The translations under genes and the position numbers were made by a program. The notes below the pieces were generated by a model, which was given only the letters and a program-made list of their open reading frames with translations, searched no databases and had not been told where the DNA came from. A stretch of 64,000 bases of DNA from Tamaricihabitans halophyticus (lineage in GTDB: Bacteria; Actinomycetota; Actinomycetes; Mycobacteriales; Pseudonocardiaceae), in NCBI RefSeq assembly GCF_004340875.1, contig NZ_SLXQ01000005.1, positions 274,206-338,205 on the forward strand, in the 5' to 3' direction. Positions 37,450 to 45,855 of the stretch are shown in pieces (within the stretch, counting starts at the first letter, position 1; each line of letters opens with the position of its first letter).

Positions 37450-37829
37450 CCAAGAATCCGCGAGCTCCACGCCGCGATTTACGCTCGCGAATATAGCTAC
37501 GTTTGCCTTTGTGATGCGGCGATACCGCATTCGGGTGAAGGAATGCGGTTTCGCAGAAGCGAATCTTCGGTTGCGGGAACCGGTACCTGGCGCCGACGCT
37601 GATTCTGTCCAGCTGCGATCTCGGCGAGTTCCTGCTGGTCAGGCGGATCTGTCAACGTCGTGAATGGACTGACGATGGCGGATAGGCGACACTCTTGCGC
37701 GTTTACGTAGGCAACTACTTCCGGGATTGCCACGACAGGGCGGAACCATTCGTGGCAAGGTCAACGTCGTAACAGCCGTACGAACCGAGAACGTACGAGC
37801 CACTCACCGAATGAAGGGGGCCATACATC
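37450..37829. other. Non-coding leader region before the WXG100 pair
   Basis: These 380 bases show no supported gene. They contain an imperfect 14-bp hairpin (37519-37554) and then a lower-GC stretch. A ribosome-binding site (AAGGGGG) precedes the first WXG100 gene. No convincing -35/-10 pair was found, though a promoter is expected because WXG100 genes are usually strongly expressed. Confidence 0.5.
37519..37554. promoter_or_regulatory. Imperfect hairpin upstream of the WXG100 genes
   Basis: GCGATACCGCATTC (37519-37532) pairs with GAATGCGGTTTCGC (37541-37554), 13 of 14 positions, around an 8-nt loop. No T-run follows. It may be a terminator for the Hsp70-like gene, or part of a structured 5' leader. 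Confidence 0.45.
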
Positions 37830-38138
37830 ATGGCTGGTTTCCAGACAGGAGCTCCGGAACTCCGGACCGCCGCAGGCGAAATGGTCAACACCAACACCGA
37901 GCTCCAGGGCACGCTCCGCAACCTGGCCAACGAGGTGCAGGCCGTTTCCGGCATGTGGAAGGGGCAGGCCGAGGCCGCCTTCCAGCAGCTGATGACGCGC
38001 TTCCAGGAGGACGCGGCCAAGCTGAACGAGTCGCTGATGAACATCTCCGAGGCGGTCACCGGTTCCGCGGACGCCTACGAGCAGCAGGAAGAGGACGCCG
38101 CGCAGAGCGTCTCCGCCATCCAGAACATGCTTGGCTGA
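37830..38138 (+). CDS. WXG100 protein, EsxU-like position
   Basis: WXG100 proteins are secreted as paired helical hairpins by ESX systems. The 102-residue product has the WxG turn in GMWKGQAEAAF (about 48-50) between two helices, and a C-terminal YxxxE export signal, YEQQE, near residue 87. It is upstream of a second WXG100 gene, as expected for a heterodimer pair. By position it matches esxU of mycobacterial ESX-4; the sequence alone does not prove orthology. Confidence 0.92.
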   Translation: MAGFQTGAPELRTAAGEMVNTNTELQGTLRNLANEVQAVSGMWKGQAEAAFQQLMTRFQEDAAKLNESLMNISEAVTGSADAYEQQEEDAAQSVSAIQNMLG

Positions 38139-38220
38139 CGCCTCGCTGGGCCTGCCGTAGCGTAACCAAACTTATCTACAAATCGCAGTAGCGCGAATCT
38201 TTGCGAGAGGGGAATAACCC

Positions 38221-38511
38221 ATGAGTAACATCAAGGTTGATTTCGGTGCCCTTGAGGGGCTGAGTGGTGGCATCGACAGCCAGAGCAAGGCGATTCAGGG
38301 CCAGCTGGATAACCTGGGGAACCAGATCAAGAAGCTCGAGGGCATCTGGGAAGGTTCGGCGAACGAGGGTTTCCAGGCGCAGAAGACGCAGTGGTTCACC
38401 GCTGCGGAGAGCCTGCGGGCCACCCTGGCGAAGATCGCCGTCGCGGTGAAGACCGCCAATGAGAACTACAGCAGCACCGAGGGTGCCAACGCCAAGCGTT
38501 TCGGCGGCTGA
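38221..38511 (+). CDS. WXG100 protein, EsxT-like position
   Basis: The 96-residue product has the WxG turn in GIWEGSANEGF (about 42-44) and ends with the secretion signal YSSTE (YxxxE) and GANAKRFGG. GAGAGGGG lies upstream of the ATG. It follows the first WXG100 gene by 82 bases and is closed by a strong terminator, so the pair likely forms a short transcript. It matches the esxT position of mycobacterial ESX-4. Confidence 0.92.
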   Translation: MSNIKVDFGALEGLSGGIDSQSKAIQGQLDNLGNQIKKLEGIWEGSANEGFQAQKTQWFTAAESLRATLAKIAVAVKTANENYSSTEGANAKRFGG

Positions 38512-38531
38512 ACCGAGCATTCAGCGAAACC

Positions 38532-38566
38532 AGTCCCCGGGCGATACTCGCCCGGGGACTTTTATT
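38532..38566 (+). terminator. Intrinsic terminator after the WXG100 pair
   Basis: AGTCCCCGGGCG (38532-38543) pairs perfectly with CGCCCGGGGACT (38549-38560) around a 5-nt loop, followed by TTTATT. It separates the WXG100 genes from the convergent lipoprotein gene and could act on both strands. Confidence 0.92.
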
Positions 38567-38576
38567 GTCCGGGCAG

Positions 38577-39482
38577 TTACCTGGTCTCGAGATGCATTTG
38601 CAGTGCTTTGTCGAGCAGGGCGTTCGCCTTCTCATCATCCTTGATCACGGTAAGTTCCGCGCCGGACGGAGTAGTCGGGAAATCGCCGGGTTGGGCGTTT
38701 CCTTCCACCTCGTGGGTGATATCGATGTCGAATTTCTTGTCGCCGTCGGTAATAGTGCCGTTGATCTGGGCGAAGGTCACCCGATTGGCCTTAGTGAGAT
38801 CCACTCGGGCGGACAGCTGACTTTCCAATATCTTCGGCGTGAGTTGATTCTTGATATCGTCCGGAAAGAGGATGACCCGCGAATCGATGAAATTCTCCAC
38901 CGTGACATTGCTCAGCAGATTCACGCTGCCATCCGGATTGCGGTAACCCATTTTTGTGATGTTCGGGCCACCTTCTTTGGCGGTCAGGCTGATCGAGTCG
39001 ATCATCTTGCAGAGTCCCATCTTGCCCGGCAGCAGACAGACATCGTTAATGGCGCCGTCGTAGCTGGTGGGCAAGGTCACCCAAGGGGTTGGGGCAAGTT
39101 TCCGGTAGTGCTCGCCAAGCAGCAGGTAGTCCCGATTGCTGCCCGCGGGGTGAAAGAGATCCAGATTCGTGCCCTCGCTCACGGCCCCTCGCTTGACCAG
39201 GGTGGTCGGCGGGTCGCCGTGATAGAGGTGCGTGTTATCGCTCGTTCGGTGCTGCTCGTTGACCGTCGCGGTCCACTGCTCCCTGGCCCGAGCGCTGCGG
39301 TCCTGCCGGATGTAGGTGTGCACATTGCCGATGACCTCGTTGAACCGTTCGATCGCCGCATCGCGCACGCTCTGCTCGTCCAGCACGGGGCCGCCCTCGA
39401 CGCTGTGCGCGCAGCTGGCGGCGAGTAGACTCACCGCGGCCAGAACGACGGCGATGATGGCGGGGCGGCTGGTTCGCCGCAT
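38577..39482 (-). CDS. Putative secreted lipoprotein
   Basis: The 301-residue product starts at the ATG at 39482 with GGAGG 6 bases upstream; another ATG two codons earlier sits too close to that site. A basic start and hydrophobic stretch lead to a lipobox LAASC, with Cys24 as the lipidation site. The rest (for example NLDLFHPAGSNRDYLLLGEH, CLLPGKMGLCKMIDSISLTA) matches no family I recognise. Three Cys residues outside the lipobox, or fewer if some pair, could form a disulphide. It lies between the WXG100 genes and rplM on the opposite strand; a link to ESX is only positional. Confidence 0.78.
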   Translation of the reverse strand: MRRTSRPAIIAVVLAAVSLLAASCAHSVEGGPVLDEQSVRDAAIERFNEVIGNVHTYIRQDRSARAREQWTATVNEQHRTSDNTHLYHGDPPTTLVKRGAVSEGTNLDLFHPAGSNRDYLLLGEHYRKLAPTPWVTLPTSYDGAINDVCLLPGKMGLCKMIDSISLTAKEGGPNITKMGYRNPDGSVNLLSNVTVENFIDSRVILFPDDIKNQLTPKILESQLSARVDLTKANRVTFAQINGTITDGDKKFDIDITHEVEGNAQPGDFPTTPSGAELTVIKDDEKANALLDKALQMHLETR

Positions 39483-39570
39483 GCTCATCCTCCGATCTCG
39501 TCACCTGAGTGGTGAATACCAGGTATCCACCCGCGAGATCCTAGGAGAAGTGGGTTAACCGGGGGCCGCT

Positions 39571-39600
39571 TTGACCCGCCATTTGGCGACCGGGTAGATT
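39571..39600 (+). promoter_or_regulatory. Probable rplM-rpsI promoter
   Basis: TTGACC (39571-39576), an 18-bp spacer and TAGATT (39595-39600) give a good vegetative promoter, 112 bases before the rplM start. It lies within the 229-base gap between the divergent lipoprotein gene and rplM. Confidence 0.6.
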
Positions 39601-39711
39601 TACTCGTCGTTGTGCACGCCAGGCTGCTCACTTGCTAGTGGGATCGTCGCGGTTCGCGACCGGCTCGGCCAGCACGCCGCATCCAGACGCATGTGACTAT
39701 GAGGTAGACCC

Positions 39712-40155
39712 TTGCCCACGTACAGCCCGAAGCCCGGCGACATCAAGCGCGCCTGGCACGTGATTGATGCTGAGGACGTAGTGCTCGGCCGGCTCGCGAC
39801 GCACGTCGCGAATCTGCTGCGCGGAAAGCACAAGCCGACCTTCGCGCCGCACGTGGACACTGGTGACTTCGTCATCATCGTCAACGCGGAGAAGGTGGCG
39901 CTGACCGGACACAAGCGCGAGCAGAAGCGCGCTTACCGGCACAGTGGTTACCCCGGCGGCCTGCGCAGCAATACGTTTGGCGAGCTGCTTGAGAAGCGCC
40001 CCGACCGACTGGTCGAGAAGGTGGTCAAGGGCATGCTCCCGAAGAACAAGCTCGGCCGTGCCCAGGGGCGCAAGCTGAAGGTCTACGCGGGCCCTGAGCA
40101 CCCCCACGCGGCACAGCAGCCGCAGCCGTTCGAGATCACCAAGATCAGCCAGTGA
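39712..40155 (+). CDS. rplM: 50S ribosomal protein L13
   Basis: L13 is an early 50S assembly protein. The TTG at 39712, with GAGGT upstream, gives [20 protein letters not shown] and 147 residues. [36 protein letters not shown] and [19 protein letters not shown] [20 protein letters not shown] mark the family. Its stop overlaps the rpsI GTG by 4 bases. Confidence 0.97.
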   Translation: MPTYSPKPGDIKRAWHVIDAEDVVLGRLATHVANLLRGKHKPTFAPHVDTGDFVIIVNAEKVALTGHKREQKRAYRHSGYPGGLRSNTFGELLEKRPDRLVEKVVKGMLPKNKLGRAQGRKLKVYAGPEHPHAAQQPQPFEITKISQ

Positions 40156-40628
40156 GCGAGGAACAGTCTGTGACCACCCCCGACATCGACGCCGTCGAGG
40201 CGGTTGACGAGGCTCCGGTGCCGCGTGTGGCGCGCAGCACCTCGGAGACTGCGCAGACCGTCGGCCGGCGCAAGGAAGCCGTGGTCCGGGTCCGGATGGT
40301 GCCCGGTTCCGGCAATTTCAAGCTGAACGGCAAGACCCTGGAGACCTACTTCCCGAACAAGGTGCACCAGCAGCTGATTCGGGAACCGCTGCTGACCGTC
40401 GAGCGGGGTGAGTCCTTCGACGTGGTCGCCAACCTGCGCGGTGGCGGCACCACGGGGCAGGCAGGCGCGCTGCAGTTGGCCATCGCCCGTGCGTTGATCG
40501 AACTGGACAGCGATGACCGCCCCGCGCTGAAGAAGGCCGGCTTCCTTACTCGGGACTCCCGGGCGAAGGAGCGGAAGAAGTACGGCCTCAAGAAGGCCCG
40601 CAAGGCCCCGCAGTACAGCAAGCGCTGA
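40152..40628 (+). CDS. rpsI: 30S ribosomal protein S9
   Basis: S9's C-terminal tail touches P-site tRNA. The GTG at 40152 overlaps the rplM stop (GTGA) and gives 158 residues, with a variable N-terminal extension of about 35. The core has [40 protein letters not shown] and [20 protein letters not shown], ending QYSKR. A later GTG at 40170 is possible. Confidence 0.97.
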   Translation: MSEEQSVTTPDIDAVEAVDEAPVPRVARSTSETAQTVGRRKEAVVRVRMVPGSGNFKLNGKTLETYFPNKVHQQLIREPLLTVERGESFDVVANLRGGGTTGQAGALQLAIARALIELDSDDRPALKKAGFLTRDSRAKERKKYGLKKARKAPQYSKR

Positions 40629-40645
40629 AGCTGCCGAAACACCTC

Positions 40646-40692
40646 AACGGGAGCAGTCGTCCGGATCGCGGATGGCTGCTCCCGTTTGCTTT
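40646..40692 (+). terminator. Terminator after rpsI
   Basis: AACGGGAGCAG (40646-40656) pairs with CTGCTCCCGTT (40676-40686) around a 19-nt loop that can itself fold, followed by TGCTTTCT. It ends the rplM-rpsI operon before glmM. Confidence 0.85.
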
Positions 40693-40756
40693 CTCGCACG
40701 TCTCTTGTTGATCGGCAGGACGGTGGCCGGCCGCGGCCGTCGCGGAGGAGGTTTTT

Positions 40757-42085
40757 GTGTCGCGCCTATTCGGCACCGACGGGGTACGCGGGAAGGCTAA
40801 TGCTGATCTCACCCCCGAATTCGCGCTGCGCGTGGCCGCCTCGGCCGCCAGGGTGCTTGCAGCGGAGGACGGTCGTACGGTCGCGGTGGTCGGGCGCGAT
40901 CCGAGAGCTAGTGGCGAGATGCTGGAGGCGGCCGTCGTCGCCGGGCTGACCTCGGCGGGCGCTGATGTGTTGCGCGTCGGAGTGTTGCCCACACCCGGGG
41001 TGGCTCAGCTGACCGCCGAACTTGGCGGGCACCTCGGGGTGATGATCTCGGCCTCGCACAACCCGATGCCGGACAACGGAATCAAGATCTTCGCCGCGGG
41101 CGGCCACAAGCTTCCCGACCAGCGGGAAGACGCCATCGCGGAAGGGCTGGACGCCGAATGGCACCGGCCGACCGGTGGCGGGGTTGGCCGGGTCTATGAC
41201 GTGCCGGATGCGCTGGACCGCTATGTCGCGCATCTGCGCGCGGCCAGCCCGCATCGACTTGACGGTCTTCGCGTGGTCGTGGATTGTGCCAATGGCGCCG
41301 CTTGGGCCGCAGCGCCGCAGGCTTACCGGGAAGCCGGCGCCGAGGTGATCGCGATCAATGCCCTGCCGGACGGCGAGAACATCAATGACGGCTGCGGCTC
41401 GACGCATCTGGACGGTTTGCGCGAGGCCGTGCGGGCCGAGCGGGCGGATGTGGGCATCGCGCACGACGGTGACGCCGACCGGTGCCTCGCGGTCACCGCG
41501 GATGGCGCCGTCGTAGATGGCGATCAGATCATGGCCGTACTCGCGCTCGCGTTGCACGAAACGGGTGAGCTCGCGGAGAACACGCTGGTCGCCACCGTGA
41601 TGAGTAATCTCGGGCTGCATCTGGCAATGCGTGAACACGGGGTGGAGCTGCGCACCACCGCGGTGGGTGATCGATATGTGCTCGAAGAGCTGCGTGCCGG
41701 CGGATTCACCCTAGGCGGGGAGCAGTCCGGTCATCTGGTGCTGCCCAAGTACGCGACCACCGGTGACGGCTTGCTGACCGCGTTGCTGTTGCTCGGCAGA
41801 GTGGCGACCAGCGAGCGGTCGCTGACCGAGCTGGTCGGCGTGATGCGCCGGCTGCCGCAGGTACTGGTGAACGTGTCCGTGGCGGACAAGGCGGCGGTAG
41901 CCGCGAACGTCGCGGTGCACGAGGCGGTCGCCGAGGTGGAGGCCGAGCTTGGCGAGACGGGCAGGGTGCTGCTGCGGCCATCGGGCACTGAGCAGCTGGT
42001 CAGGGTGATGGTGGAAGCACCGTCCGAGGATGTCGCCCGTGCCGCCGCTGATCGGCTGGTCACCGTCGTCGCATCCGCCAGCTAG
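40757..42085 (+). CDS. glmM: Phosphoglucosamine mutase
   Basis: GlmM converts glucosamine-6-phosphate to glucosamine-1-phosphate for UDP-GlcNAc and cell wall synthesis. The GTG start, with GGAGGAGG upstream, gives [20 protein letters not shown] and 442 residues. The active phosphoserine is Ser100 in [12 protein letters not shown]. The metal loop is AHDGDADRC, the sugar loop is LGGEQSGHL, and the phosphate-binding loop near the end is [15 protein letters not shown]. GlmS, the preceding enzyme of the pathway, is encoded 4.6 kb downstream. Confidence 0.97.
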   Translation: MSRLFGTDGVRGKANADLTPEFALRVAASAARVLAAEDGRTVAVVGRDPRASGEMLEAAVVAGLTSAGADVLRVGVLPTPGVAQLTAELGGHLGVMISASHNPMPDNGIKIFAAGGHKLPDQREDAIAEGLDAEWHRPTGGGVGRVYDVPDALDRYVAHLRAASPHRLDGLRVVVDCANGAAWAAAPQAYREAGAEVIAINALPDGENINDGCGSTHLDGLREAVRAERADVGIAHDGDADRCLAVTADGAVVDGDQIMAVLALALHETGELAENTLVATVMSNLGLHLAMREHGVELRTTAVGDRYVLEELRAGGFTLGGEQSGHLVLPKYATTGDGLLTALLLLGRVATSERSLTELVGVMRRLPQVLVNVSVADKAAVAANVAVHEAVAEVEAELGETGRVLLRPSGTEQLVRVMVEAPSEDVARAAADRLVTVVASAS

Positions 42086-42099
42086 CTCGCCCCATATTC

Positions 42100-42162
42100 C
42101 GTTTAGCACCCTAACCGTTGATTACTTGCGCAGGCTAAATATCGCGGTGAGCCCGCTGATCG
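42100..42162. repeat. Two divergent palindrome copies downstream of glmM
   Basis: CGTTTAGCACCCTAACCG (42100-42117) and CGGTGAGCCCGCTGATCG (42145-42162) are degenerate copies, with a lone GGCTAAAT half-site between them at about 42133. The order and intervening text closely resemble the region at 48610-48717 downstream of glmS. The rest of the 281-base gap up to 42366 has no gene. Confidence 0.75.
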
Positions 42163-42366
42163 CGAATGTGAAAGTTACAGTGTGTATCGAGCTGGTCGCG
42201 CCCTGAACGTCCGGTTTAGGATGCGGGTTAGCGAACGCAAGTGATCCTCGCGATACGGGCGCGGCTACCCGTGGAACCTGCGACCCTGGTACTCAGTCCA
42301 ACTGGGCAGTCGCGCTGGGTGATCTTGCGGGGCAGCGCGCAACGACAAGGGGAGGCAGGAAGCGCT

Positions 42367-42675
42367 ATGGCCGGTTACGGCGTCGACGCGGGGCAGGTGC
42401 AGCAGGCCGCTGGTCAGTTCGAGAAAGAAGCGGGCACGATCGGCGACCATGCGGGCAAGGTGCAGAGCCCGGGGGTCGGTGCTGGGCAGGTCGGCAGGGC
42501 GTTTCAGGAGTTCGCCGGGCAGTACGAAGAAATCTTCAACACGATGAATGCGTCAATCAAGTCGTTCGGTCAGGCAACGACCCAGGTCGCGACCCAGCTC
42601 TCGGACGTGTCGAGTAACTACTCGGAGTCCGAGACCACGAATACGCAGACCATGAAAGCGCAGGGGGGCGCCTGA
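42367..42675 (+). CDS. EspC-like small type VII secretion target
   Basis: The ATG at 42367, after GGGGAGGCAGGAAG, gives a 102-residue protein (MAGYGVDAGQVQQAAGQFEK). Two predicted helices are joined by a turn (VGAGQVGRAFQEFAGQYEEI). The protein ends ATQVATQLSDVSSNYSESET. The layout resembles the EspC/DUF2580 family of ESX-secreted proteins, and NYSESE contains a possible YxxxE signal. A longer frame from 42241 is rejected. The next gene overlaps its stop by one base. In M. tuberculosis the glmM neighbour Rv3440c has similar size and place (from memory). Confidence 0.8.
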   Translation: MAGYGVDAGQVQQAAGQFEKEAGTIGDHAGKVQSPGVGAGQVGRAFQEFAGQYEEIFNTMNASIKSFGQATTQVATQLSDVSSNYSESETTNTQTMKAQGGA

Positions 42676-45269
42676 TGATGTTCGAGAACTCGTTCCAGCG
42701 GTCAATTGCTAAAAATCAAGACGCGATCAGTGACGAGCAAGCCAAAGAGATGCGCAAGCTGCTCAACGACCCGAACGTGTCCGATGAGGACAAGCAGAAC
42801 ATGCTGTACGGGCTGGCCACCGTCGAAAAAATTCCGCAAGATGAGATGTGGAAGCACGCAGAGAAACTCGGCGTTGACTATTTCGACCTGTACCGCGGCG
42901 GCGAAGCTCCGCTGGAGAACGTGGCTAATGCGGCGGCATCGCTGGAGTCCGGTAAAAGTGCTCAGCGGCAAGGGGCGGTGAAGGATAGCCAGGGCCGACT
43001 GGCCGAGGGCGGGTTCAACAACTCGAACGAGATCATTGACGAGAGCAAGGCTGGCCTGAAGATCTTTGACGATTTTCACCCGCGTTATCTCAAGGCGACG
43101 GAGAACGGCGGTGCGGCGCCCCAGGGCAAGGCTGGCGCCAATGGGGGCGGCGGGATCGATCCGGACAGCCTTCGTAAGGTGCTCGACGAGTTGCGGGATA
43201 TTGATTTCAAGGCTTTCCGCGCGGACGCCGACCAGGTGGAGCAGGCCGCTACGGGTGTCGGCGAGTCGCACAATGTGCTCACCCAGGCATGGGCGAATAA
43301 CCTCTCCGGTTGGCAGGGTGAGGCTGCTGGGGCCGCTTCGCAGTACAAATCCAAGTTCGACGCCGCTGCATCCACTTTGGATACCGGAATGCGCAAGGTG
43401 CCCGGCGCGATCACCGAAGCTGCCGGAACGGTCGAGCAGCAGGTTGTCGACTTGGTGAACGGGATCCTCGAGCAGTACGGCGACGGCACGATGGGCGGAA
43501 TGGCCACTGCTCAAGTGGATGCCGCCCTGAAGATCCGCGACGAAGCTGGCGGTATCATCTCCGGTCTCGATCAGGTGATCGAGAAACTGAACGACCGGAG
43601 TCTTGTAGAGAAGGCTTTCGATTTCGTAACCGATGTGCTCGGGAAGGTTTTCCCCATCGTCGGAATCCTTGGCAAAATCCAGGAGGCGATTGTCAACTTC
43701 GGCCTCGATGTCATTACGAATATCACCGAGTCGACGGTCGGGCCGTTTCGGGAGCAGGTGCAGGGCGCGCTGGACAGCGCGAACGAGTCGCTCCGGAAGT
43801 TCGTGCAGGACTATGAACAGCGGGCGGGCAACGTCAAGGAATCGGCGAGCACCGCTACGCAGAACATTCAGCAGACGTATGAAACGCTCCAGCGGACGGC
43901 TACCGAAGGGTTGAAGGAAAACCCCTTCGACAAACTGGAAACCGCCCCGGCCTTCGAGGACGGTGGTCAAAGTGGCCAGCAGGGCAGCGGTAACAACGGG
44001 CAGACGGGTACGGCAGGGTCCGACTCGACCGGCCAGCCCGCTGGAGGTGAACCCAACGCGGGCAAACCTGGTGGTGGGCAGCCAAGCGGGGGTGACCCCT
44101 CGACGGGGATGAAACCAGAGGACGCGGCCAAACAAGCGGGTCTTGATCCGGAGGCCGGCCAGCCGGTCGGTGGCACCGATCCCACTGGTGAACAGCCGAC
44201 CGCCGGTGGCAAGGAATCGGTGAGCATCAAGGACGGCGATCGCACGATCACCATGGAAAGTGCGGGTGGTTCGCCGAAGATGACCCTCACCATCGACGAC
44301 GGCAGCGGCGAGCCGAAGACCTACGAAATGGACTTCAGCAAGGCGCTCGGTATGGATGAAGGTGAGGCCGCCGCAGGAGCGGGTGACCCGGCAGGCGAGC
44401 AGCCAGGACAAGGCGAGCCGGGTCAGGGTCAGCCAGGGCAGGGCCAGCCGGGGCAGAGCCAGCCGGAAGCGGGCGATGCCGGCGCGCCTGGCCCGCCCAG
44501 TGATTCGGCGCAGGACCTGGGTGAAGTCATCGCCGGCCAGGTCGGTGAAGACGGCAAGGTCCATATCGAAGATGGGCCGATGACCATCACCGGGGAGATG
44601 ACCGACGAGGGGTTGAAGGTCACCATCGACGATGGCGAGGGTGAACCGCAGACCTACACCGTGGACACCGAAGGTTCGGCCACGGCTGGGCAACCAGGCA
44701 CCGCCGAGGCAGCTGCTCCCGTCGCTGGCACCCCGGCCGGCGGCGGTGCCGAAGCGGCCGCCAGCGCGCCGGCTGCTGGCGGCGGGCAGGCCCCCTCAGG
44801 CGGGGCTGCCATGCCCGCGGCATCGGCTTCCGCCACGTCCGGCGCTGGTCCGGGTGGTGAATCGGCTGGATCCGGCGATGGAAACGTGTCCGGGCAAACA
44901 ACCACCCCGCAGGCCGTCGGCGCCCAGCATGGCACGGGCGCGCCAGCGGGTATGTCCGGCGCGGGAGTCGGTCAGGCACCCGGCGCGGGAGCCGGTGAGC
45001 CTGGTCAGCAGGGCATGATGCCGGCCGGTACGGGCGGCGGCCAGCACCAGCCGACCGGGGCCGGAGTCGGCGGCGAAGCGACGACGCCCCGATCGGCACC
45101 CGAGCAGGGCGGTCCCGGCGTTGCGGAGGCCAGCCAGGGGCAACAGGCAAGTGGAGCCGTCGGCGGCGCGTACGGGTTCGCGGATACCGAGCAGGAATCC
45201 GGTCCATGGCGCAGCGTGGCCGAAGCGCTTGGCGCGCAGGAACCGCCCGCGGAGCAGAGAACGCAATGA
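42675..45269 (+). CDS. Large WXG-domain protein with Gly/Pro-rich tail, probable ESX substrate
   Basis: The 864-residue product starts at an ATG one base inside the previous stop. Residues 1-170 form an unfamiliar acidic helical region (ISDEQAKEMRKLLNDPNVSD). Residues 171-430 are helical with a WxG turn at Trp213 (SGWQGEAAGAASQYKSKF), and contain a hydrophobic patch (VTDVLGKVFPIVGILGKI). From about 430 the chain is low-complexity Gly/Pro/Gln/Ala, broken by two related segments at about 516-556 and 629-667 that share ITM/MTIT and IDDGxGEPxTY. No signal peptide is present. This fits a cell-surface or secreted ESX substrate; the exact function is unknown. Confidence 0.78.
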   Translation: MMFENSFQRSIAKNQDAISDEQAKEMRKLLNDPNVSDEDKQNMLYGLATVEKIPQDEMWKHAEKLGVDYFDLYRGGEAPLENVANAAASLESGKSAQRQGAVKDSQGRLAEGGFNNSNEIIDESKAGLKIFDDFHPRYLKATENGGAAPQGKAGANGGGGIDPDSLRKVLDELRDIDFKAFRADADQVEQAATGVGESHNVLTQAWANNLSGWQGEAAGAASQYKSKFDAAASTLDTGMRKVPGAITEAAGTVEQQVVDLVNGILEQYGDGTMGGMATAQVDAALKIRDEAGGIISGLDQVIEKLNDRSLVEKAFDFVTDVLGKVFPIVGILGKIQEAIVNFGLDVITNITESTVGPFREQVQGALDSANESLRKFVQDYEQRAGNVKESASTATQNIQQTYETLQRTATEGLKENPFDKLETAPAFEDGGQSGQQGSGNNGQTGTAGSDSTGQPAGGEPNAGKPGGGQPSGGDPSTGMKPEDAAKQAGLDPEAGQPVGGTDPTGEQPTAGGKESVSIKDGDRTITMESAGGSPKMTLTIDDGSGEPKTYEMDFSKALGMDEGEAAAGAGDPAGEQPGQGEPGQGQPGQGQPGQSQPEAGDAGAPGPPSDSAQDLGEVIAGQVGEDGKVHIEDGPMTITGEMTDEGLKVTIDDGEGEPQTYTVDTEGSATAGQPGTAEAAAPVAGTPAGGGAEAAASAPAAGGGQAPSGGAAMPAASASATSGAGPGGESAGSGDGNVSGQTTTPQAVGAQHGTGAPAGMSGAGVGQAPGAGAGEPGQQGMMPAGTGGGQHQPTGAGVGGEATTPRSAPEQGGPGVAEASQGQQASGAVGGAYGFADTEQESGPWRSVAEALGAQEPPAEQRTQ

Positions 45270-45303
45270 CGAGTCGAATCCCTCGGTTGGGGTGTGTTGA
45301 GCG

Positions 45304-45855
45304 ATGATCGTGGTTGATCCGAAGATCAAACAACTGTTCGCGGACCTTCGCGCCCAGTCCAGCGCGCGAATGCAGCAGATCACCCAGCGCGGCAAGGACG
45401 CCTCGGCCAAACTGGCTGCCGAGACACAGCAGATCAAGGAAGCCGCCAAGCAGCGTTCGGCCGAACTGTCTCAGCAGGCAAAGGAGGCGGACGAAGCCAA
45501 GGACGATCCGGCGGCCAAGAATCCCTGGCTAGCCGCGCGGGATGACCGCCCGCGGCATCTGGCGCTCGGCGGCGAGGAACCCACCACGCCAGCCCAGGCT
45601 GCGGGCGACGCGCCGACACCACCATCCGGTGTGCCGCAGCAGGCTCCTGTCGTCCAGCCGCCAGCTCCGGCTCCGCCGCAACCAACCGGGCCGGTTTTCT
45701 CCTTCAGCAGCGAAGATGATGACGCGGACGCGGTGGCGGAAGCGCATGCCGATACACCGGCACCACGGCCAACGCCGGGTCCTCGACGCGCGGTGCGGCG
45801 ACCGGCGAACGATGACGACGACGAGGACTTCTCGAACGAGAGTTGGATGCGTTAA
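45304..45855 (+). CDS. Small acidic protein with coiled coil, ESX-cassette associated
   Basis: The 183-residue product starts MIVVDPKIKQLFADLRAQSS. Residues 10-75 form a strongly helical, charged, coiled-coil-like stretch (KLAAETQQIKEAAKQRSAEL). The rest is Pro/Ala-rich, then acidic (SSEDDDADAVAEAH and NDDDDEDFSNESWMR). There is no signal peptide or membrane segment. It follows the 864-residue gene by 34 bases on the same strand. A helper or chaperone role for the two probable substrates is an inference from position only; I do not recognise the family. Confidence 0.72.
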   Translation: MIVVDPKIKQLFADLRAQSSARMQQITQRGKDASAKLAAETQQIKEAAKQRSAELSQQAKEADEAKDDPAAKNPWLAARDDRPRHLALGGEEPTTPAQAAGDAPTPPSGVPQQAPVVQPPAPAPPQPTGPVFSFSSEDDDADAVAEAHADTPAPRPTPGPRRAVRRPANDDDDEDFSNESWMR

